Below are positions 15,679-19,287 of a DNA stretch of 19,287 nucleotides, piece after piece (within the stretch, counting starts at the first letter, position 1; each line of letters starts with the position of its first letter). Position numbers and translations under genes: made by a program. The DNA is from GCA-003244245 sp039924425 (GTDB lineage Bacteria > Actinomycetota > Actinomycetes > Mycobacteriales > Pseudonocardiaceae): assembly GCA_039924425.1 (NCBI GenBank), contig JBDTAX010000061.1, positions 1 through 19,287 of the forward strand, written 5' to 3'. The notes beneath the pieces are model-generated. The model did not search any database. It saw only the letters and a program-made list of their open reading frames with translations, and was not told the origin of the DNA.

Positions 15679-16277
15679 CGGTTTCGGCCCAGGCGGGTTA
15701 GCGCGCCGCGCAGCACGTCCGAGGTGTGCGCCGTCTCGGGATCGCCTTCGGCCAGCACAGCGTCCACGGCCTGCTCGGCTTGCCGGGCCGTGAAACCAAG
15801 CCCGGCCAGCGCCTCGGTCACCTGAGTGCGCACCGTGCCACCAGCGCGGGTCACCGGCCCCGAGGCGGTGGGCGCGAGCACTCCGACCCTGTCTCGCAAC
15901 TCCACGACAAGTCGCTCCGCGCCCTTGCGCCCGATGCCCGGCACCCTGGTGAGAACCGTGAGGTCGCCCTCGGCGAGCGCGGCCCGCAGCGCGTCCGGCT
16001 CGAGCACGGCGAGCATCGCCAGGGCCAGGCGCGGTCCCACCCCGGAGACAGTCTGCAGCAGCACGAACAACTCCCGGGCCGCGACGTCGGCGAAGCCGTA
16101 CAACGTCAGCGAATCCTCGCGCACCACCAGCGACGTGGCCAGGCGTGCCTGTTCGCCCCGCCGCAACGTGGCCAGGGTGGCCGGAACGGCGTGCACCGCC
16201 AACCCGACACCGCCCACCTCGACCACGGCGTGGTCCAACTCGACGGAGAGCACCGGTCCCCGCACCGAGGAGATCAC
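15675..16277 (-). CDS. ruvA: Holliday junction branch migration protein RuvA
   Basis: This 200-residue protein binds four-way junctions as a tetramer and loads RuvB. The N-terminal OB fold begins ISSVRGPVLSV and ends near ELFVLLQTV. Two helix-hairpin-helix motifs follow (SGVGPRLALAML and PGIGRKGAERLVVELRD), then a flexible linker. The C-terminal RuvB-binding domain has ALAGLGFTARQAEQAVDAV. The frame is open to 16391, but the GTG at 16277 opens the conserved N-terminus and overlaps the ruvC stop as GTGA. The 4-bp overlaps on both sides show one operon, ruvC-ruvA-ruvB, expected to respond to DNA damage through the LexA box before ruvC. Confidence 0.96.
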   Translation of the reverse strand: MISSVRGPVLSVELDHAVVEVGGVGLAVHAVPATLATLRRGEQARLATSLVVREDSLTLYGFADVAARELFVLLQTVSGVGPRLALAMLAVLEPDALRAALAEGDLTVLTRVPGIGRKGAERLVVELRDRVGVLAPTASGPVTRAGGTVRTQVTEALAGLGFTARQAEQAVDAVLAEGDPETAHTSDVLRGALTRLGRNR

Positions 16278-16849
16278 CGCGCCGCTCCCGCCCGCCGGGC
16301 CGCGGCGGCCAGCTTCGCCCGGTGGACTTGGGCCAGCTTCGCCGACTGAGCTCGCGCCTGCGCGAGCCGCTGCGTCATCGGGGCCCGCCACAAATGGCAG
16401 ATCGCCAGCGCCAGCGCGTCGGCGGCGTCGGCCGGTCGCGGCTTGGCGGGCAGCGCCAGCAGTCGAGTGATCATGGTGGTGACCTGTTCCTTATCGGCCC
16501 GGCCAGACCCGGTGACGGCGGCCTTGACCTCGCTGGGCGTGTGGAAGGAAACCGGCAGCCCCCGCCGGGCCGCGATCAGCGCCACCACGCCGCCGACCTG
16601 CGCGGTGCCCATCGCGGTGCGCACGTTGTGCTGGCTGAACACCCGCTCCACCGCGACCACGTCAGGACGGTGCTCAGTCAGCCAGCATTCCACGACCTCA
16701 GCCACCGCCATTAGCCGCGCACCGAGATCCAGCTCAGGCGAGGTGCGCACGACATCGACCGCCACACAGCTAACCGCCCGCCCGGCGCCGCCGTCGACCA
16801 CACCGAGCCCACACCGAGTCAGCCCCGGATCCACCCCCAGCACCCGCAC
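16274..16849 (-). CDS. ruvC: crossover junction endodeoxyribonuclease RuvC
   Basis: This 191-residue nuclease cuts Holliday junctions symmetrically as a dimer after RuvAB branch migration. The catalytic acidic residues are all present: D7 in GVDPGL, E68 in VAVERVFSQHN, and D141 and D144 in PADAADALALA. The same frame is open to 18286, but everything upstream of the GTG at 16849 is antisense to the ABC-F gene. This GTG gives the usual RVLGVDPG start with GGGGAGG four bases before it. It is first in ruvCAB. The C-terminal tail is unusually rich in Ala/Arg/Lys (about 155-191). A LexA box lies 19-32 bp upstream. Confidence 0.96.
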   Translation of the reverse strand: MRVLGVDPGLTRCGLGVVDGGAGRAVSCVAVDVVRTSPELDLGARLMAVAEVVECWLTEHRPDVVAVERVFSQHNVRTAMGTAQVGGVVALIAARRGLPVSFHTPSEVKAAVTGSGRADKEQVTTMITRLLALPAKPRPADAADALALAICHLWRAPMTQRLAQARAQSAKLAQVHRAKLAAAARRAGAAR

Positions 16850-16858
16850 CGCACCTCC

Positions 16859-16901
16859 CCGCAAGAACGAACACTCGTTCGAAGCGTAGTCGTTCTTGCG
16901 G
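16859..16901. repeat. perfect 12-bp inverted repeat around the LexA box
   Basis: CCGCAAGAACGA (16859-16870) and TCGTTCTTGCGG (16890-16901) are exact reverse complements with a 19-bp spacer that contains most of the LexA box. An inner GAACGA/TCGTTC pair (16865-16870 and 16875-16880) shares the left arm. The whole element lies between the ruvC and ABC-F starts and could form alternative hairpins in a ruvC transcript. Confidence 0.85.
16868..16881. promoter_or_regulatory. LexA-binding SOS box for ruvCAB
   Basis: CGAAC-ACTC-GTTCG is a match to the actinobacterial LexA operator CGAACN4GTTCG; the outer bases are A on each side, so the outer palindrome position is lost on the left. It sits 19-32 bp before the ruvC start, where a repressor would block transcription. 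ruvC has a LexA box in M. tuberculosis too. Confidence 0.88.
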
Positions 16902-16942
16902 CATCCCGAGCAGCGACACACCGGCCCAGGACCAAGCACGGA

Positions 16943-16948
16943 TAACAT
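16943..16948 (+). promoter_or_regulatory. candidate -10 element of the ABC-F gene
   Basis: TAACAT fits the TANNNT -10 pattern and ends nine bases before the ATG at 16958. No ribosome-binding site precedes the ATG, so a leaderless transcript is plausible. No convincing -35 was found. Confidence 0.3.
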
Positions 16949-16957
16949 TGGATCCTC

Positions 16958-18175
16958 ATGAGCGCCACACTGATCGCCAAGGAACTGTCCGCAAGCCATG
17001 GCGATCAGGTTCTGTTCTCCGGGCTGGACCTCGTGGTGGCGCCGGGTGACGTGATCGGGCTGGTCGGCCCCAACGGCGCGGGCAAGTCGACCCTGCTGCG
17101 GATCCTCGCGGGCTTGGCGCCACCCGAGCAGGGCGCCATGCAGTTGCATCCGCCGACGGCGACGGTCGGGTACCTGCCTCAGGAGCCCGAGCGCCATCCG
17201 GGGGAGACGGTGCGCGCCTTCCTGGCCCGACGTACCGGCGTCACGAGCGCACAGCGCGAGCTGGACCGCTGCGCCGAGGGGTTGGCCGCCGGTACCCCTG
17301 GAGCGGACGATGCATACGCCACCGCATTGGACCGGTGGTTGAGCCTGGGTGGCGCGGATGTGGCGGAGCGGGCCGAGCGGGTCAGCGCGGACCTCGGGCT
17401 GGCGGTGGACCTGGGCCAACTGATGACCGCGCTCTCCGGCGGGCAGGCCGCCCGCGCCGGGATGGCGTCGCTGCTCCTGAGCCGGTACGACATCTTCCTG
17501 CTCGACGAGCCGACCAACGACCTCGACCTGGATGGCCTGCGCCGGTTGGAGGAGTTCGTTGGCGGCTTGCGGGCCGGAACGATCCTGGTCAGCCACGACC
17601 GGGAGTTCCTGGCCCGGTCGGTGCACCAGGTGCTCGAACTGGACCTTGCGCAACAGCGGGTACGCCACTACGGCGGTGGGTACGCCGGGTACCTGGAGGA
17701 GCGCGAGGTGATCCGCCGGCACGCCCGGACGGAGTTCGAGGAGTACGCCGATACCCGCGCGGCGCTTCAAGAGCGGGCCCGAACCCAGCGGGCGTGGGCG
17801 GACAAGGGCGTGCGCAACGCCCGGCGCAAGGCCCCTGACAACGACAAGAACATCCGCGCCGGGCGCATCGAGTCGAGCGAGAAGCAGGCCGCCAAGGCCC
17901 GCCAGACCGATCGGCTGATCGAGCGGCTGGAGGTGGTCGAGGAGCCGCGCAAGGAGTGGGAACTGCGGATGGAGATCAGCGCCGCACCGCGCGCCGGGGC
18001 GGTGGTAGCCGTGTTGCGCGGTGCGGTGGTACGCCGAGGTGAGTTCACGCTCGGGCCGGTCGACCTGCGGATCGACTGGGCGGACCGGGTCGCCATCACC
18101 GGGGCCAACGGCTCGGGCAACACGACCCTTCACATAAGACACACCTATCGGGTGAGCCGCGTCCACCCGAGCTGA
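16958..18175 (+). CDS. ABC-F family ATPase, 3'-truncated inside the second nucleotide-binding domain
   Basis: ABC-F proteins are soluble ribosome-associated ATPases that tune translation or protect ribosomes from antibiotics. They lack membrane helices. Domain 1 is complete: Walker A GPNGAGKST (37-45), LSGGQ (159-163), Walker B LLDEPTNDLD (181-190) and switch His in SHD (212-214). A charged inter-domain linker (about 245-330) follows. Domain 2 starts normally (GEFTLGPVDLRIDWADRVAITGANG) but the Walker A reads GANGSGNTT, with Asn388 for the essential Lys. The relation to the family ends at about residue 391. A foreign 14-residue tail closes the frame at 405, whereas full members have about 540. 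About 140 residues, including the second LSGGQ and Walker B, are lost. The product is unlikely to be functional. No known resistance subtype can be assigned. Confidence 0.88.
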   Translation: MSATLIAKELSASHGDQVLFSGLDLVVAPGDVIGLVGPNGAGKSTLLRILAGLAPPEQGAMQLHPPTATVGYLPQEPERHPGETVRAFLARRTGVTSAQRELDRCAEGLAAGTPGADDAYATALDRWLSLGGADVAERAERVSADLGLAVDLGQLMTALSGGQAARAGMASLLLSRYDIFLLDEPTNDLDLDGLRRLEEFVGGLRAGTILVSHDREFLARSVHQVLELDLAQQRVRHYGGGYAGYLEEREVIRRHARTEFEEYADTRAALQERARTQRAWADKGVRNARRKAPDNDKNIRAGRIESSEKQAAKARQTDRLIERLEVVEEPRKEWELRMEISAAPRAGAVVAVLRGAVVRRGEFTLGPVDLRIDWADRVAITGANGSGNTTLHIRHTYRVSRVHPS

Positions 18176-18455
18176 GTGTGCGGCGAGGTCGTTGGTCATC
18201 GACTCGAGGATGGCGAGCAAGACACACCCCCGTGGACCCCCGGCCTCGAGGCCGGACCGTGTCCCGCGTCGGTTCCGGGCACACATGATCCACTACAATG
18301 TACTCATCTGCCGATGACCACGCATTCCTGTGGATGCCGGTTTGGTGCTCGTCGGCGACGACGCCGAGCGACCTCGCTGACACCGTGCTGGCTTGGGCTA
18401 GTGCCTATTCGGCGAATTTCGGTCCCGGCCCAAGGACAGCCCCGAGGAAGCTAGG
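18176..18455. other. 280-bp region without a supportable gene, after the ABC-F break
   Basis: The missing ABC-F 3' end is not found here in any frame. A perfect 16-bp palindrome CCGGCCTCGAGGCCGG lies at 18240-18255. A short plus frame (18334-18468) and a minus frame (18383-18096) are open but carry no motif I recognise. I take this as replacement or decayed sequence joined at about 18130. Confidence 0.5.
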
Positions 18456-18593
18456 ATGCGCTGCGTGACCAGCGCGGAGCCGCTAGTCGCCAGTCGAGTG
18501 TTCCTCAGCTCTACCTACGACGACCGCGCTTTGGCGCAGCGCATCAGGGATGCTCTCGACCGATCCGGTGTCCGCACGACGAACCAGATCTGA
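18456..18593 (+). pseudogene. TIR-domain-like N-terminal fragment, 45 residues
   Basis: ATG at 18456, with GAGGAAG six bases upstream, opens a frame reading through RVFLSSTYDDRALAQRIRDA and LDRSGVRT to a TGA at 18591. This matches the first strand and helix of bacterial TIR domains, whose pattern is VFxSYSxxDxxxAxxIxxxLxxxGxxV. The rest of the fold, including the catalytic Glu region, is missing. Two bases out of frame, from about 18620, the words VIASLSATRAEYP weakly recall the later TIR strand, so a frameshifted remnant is likely. Intact TIR proteins cleave NAD+ or act as adaptors, often in anti-phage defence. A DUF4062-type N-terminus (also VFxSST) is an alternative reading. Confidence 0.5.
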
Positions 18594-18861
18594 GAGGGGG
18601 TAGCCGAACGTGATCATCGATGGTCATCGCGAGCCTCTCTGCCACCCGGGCAGAGTATCCGCGCCAGCGACACGTGCACGAAAACATTCGGCGGTCCCGA
18701 GTTAGTCGCGTCAGGTGCTGGCCCGGGCCACAGCGCGACGTTGGGCAAGCACCGCGTCAGTTCGCATCCCTGACCATTGAGGGATCGCCATGCGGTCGCC
18801 GTGCGTCGGCCGAGGCAGGGTAGGAAGGACTGGTGCGTGACGACGGAGAGGACCGAGCGCG
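18594..18861. other. 268-bp region without a supportable gene, upstream of the oxidoreductase
   Basis: It probably holds decayed sequence following the TIR-like fragment and the promoter of the oxidoreductase gene. A 67-codon plus frame (18620-18823) has no independent support. No clear -35/-10 pair was seen. GGAGAGGA at 18845-18852 is the ribosome-binding site of the next gene. Confidence 0.45.
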
Positions 18862-19287
18862 ATGAGCAGGGCCTATGGCTACACCTCGTACGGCGGTCCT
18901 GAGACCGAGACCTGGTTTGACCGGCCTGAGCCGGTGCCGGGCCCCAGCGAGATGGTGATCAAGGTCAAGGCTGTGGGGGTCAACCCTGCCGATTACAAGA
19001 TTCGCAGCGGCGCGATGGCCAACCCGCAGACCACACCCCACTTTCCCCTGGTGCTAGGCGTCGAAGCGGCCGGTGTCGTGGTAGCGGTCGGCTCCGACGT
19101 CGAGGGATTCGCCGAGGGCGATGAAGTGATGGGCCGCGCCGCGCCGGAACACGGCAGCTACGCCGAGCACGCGGTGCTGCTCGCCGAGGACACAACGCAT
19201 AAGCCCCCACAAATCAGTTTCGTGCGGGCCGCCGCGCTGCCGGTGGCCGGTGGGACCGCCTGGGACGCTCTGGAGAAACTCGGCGTC
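18862..19287 (+). CDS. NADP-dependent quinone-oxidoreductase-type MDR protein, N-terminal part (cut by window end)
   Basis: The first 142 residues of a zinc-independent medium-chain dehydrogenase/reductase are visible. Such enzymes reduce quinones or enones with NADPH in the cytoplasm. GYTSYGGPETETWFDRPEP opens the GroES-like domain. VGVNPADYKIRSG (about 39-51) is the signature of the quinone-oxidoreductase branch. LGVEAAGVVVAVGSDVEGFA and GDEVMG follow, then AAALPVAGGTAWDAL at the entry to the NADP-binding Rossmann domain, where the window stops. The structural-zinc cysteines of alcohol dehydrogenases are absent. ATG 18862 is chosen because GGAGAGGA lies nine bases upstream and homology starts at once. 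The specific substrate cannot be told. Confidence 0.88.
   Translation, partial: MSRAYGYTSYGGPETETWFDRPEPVPGPSEMVIKVKAVGVNPADYKIRSGAMANPQTTPHFPLVLGVEAAGVVVAVGSDVEGFAEGDEVMGRAAPEHGSYAEHAVLLAEDTTHKPPQISFVRAAALPVAGGTAWDALEKLGV

Noticed and set aside
14701..15825. 374-residue plus-strand frame
   Set aside because: Antisense to ruvB, with His/Gln/Arg-rich composition typical of a shadow frame.
18240..18255. 16-bp perfect palindrome as a mobile-element end or attachment site
   Set aside because: No transposase, integrase, target duplication or second copy was found in the window, so it is only noted.
16850..18286. Long minus-strand extension of the ruvC frame (to 670 residues)
   Set aside because: It is antisense to the ABC-F gene and has no family motifs. 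RuvC similarity begins exactly at the GTG at 16849 with a ribosome-binding site. Stop-free antisense frames are common at this GC content.
18334..18468. 44-codon plus-strand frame before the TIR-like fragment
   Set aside because: No ribosome-binding site or recognisable motif, and it overlaps the better-supported start at 18456.

Overview
The window is high-GC DNA from an actinomycete. Pseudonocardiaceae or a close relative is my best guess, but that is inference. The support is the dense use of GTG starts, a Pup-type proteasome beta subunit (PrcB), a mycobacterial-type LexA box, and a gene order (ruvC-ruvA-ruvB, yajC-secD-secF, apt, rel, cyclophilin, MBL hydrolase) that runs as in Mycobacterium and Streptomyces. 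No rRNA, tRNA, CRISPR array or intact mobile element was seen.

Left part (1-3835): a 5'-truncated Phd/YefM-like antitoxin fragment at the edge, then an aspartate aminotransferase of the Rv3722c type on the minus strand. Divergent from it is a plus-strand pair: a catalytically complete but solitary prcB, overlapped by 4 bp by a YibE/F-family membrane protein. prcB is visibly richer in A/T than its neighbours and has no prcA, pup, dop or pafA beside it. The pair sits next to the MBL gene, where hisS would be expected.

Conserved core (3836-16849): MBL-fold hydrolase (-), membrane-anchored cyclophilin (+), bifunctional Rel (-), apt (-), a membrane-anchored protein kinase-like protein lacking key catalytic residues (-), secF-secD-yajC (-), an MbfA-like VIT-domain iron transporter without its ferritin-like domain (+), and ruvB-ruvA-ruvC (-). 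The themes are nucleotide salvage and stringent response (apt, rel), protein export and extracytoplasmic folding (Sec, cyclophilin), and Holliday-junction processing under SOS control. The kinase-like gene occupies the slot that holds the lipoprotein Rv2585c in M. tuberculosis. The iron-transporter gene has been placed between ruvB and yajC, with a 1-nt gap to ruvB.

Right part (16850-19287): the ruvC / ABC-F divergent region carries a LexA box nested in a perfect 12-bp inverted repeat. The ABC-F gene is cut off inside its second Walker A motif. About 690 bp of decayed sequence follows, including a 45-residue TIR-like N-terminal fragment. The window ends in the first 142 codons of an NADPH:quinone oxidoreductase-type MDR protein.

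I see no complete new system. The best candidates for something undescribed are the solitary PrcB with YibE/F, and the kinase-like protein between secF and apt. Neither claim has been tested against a database.
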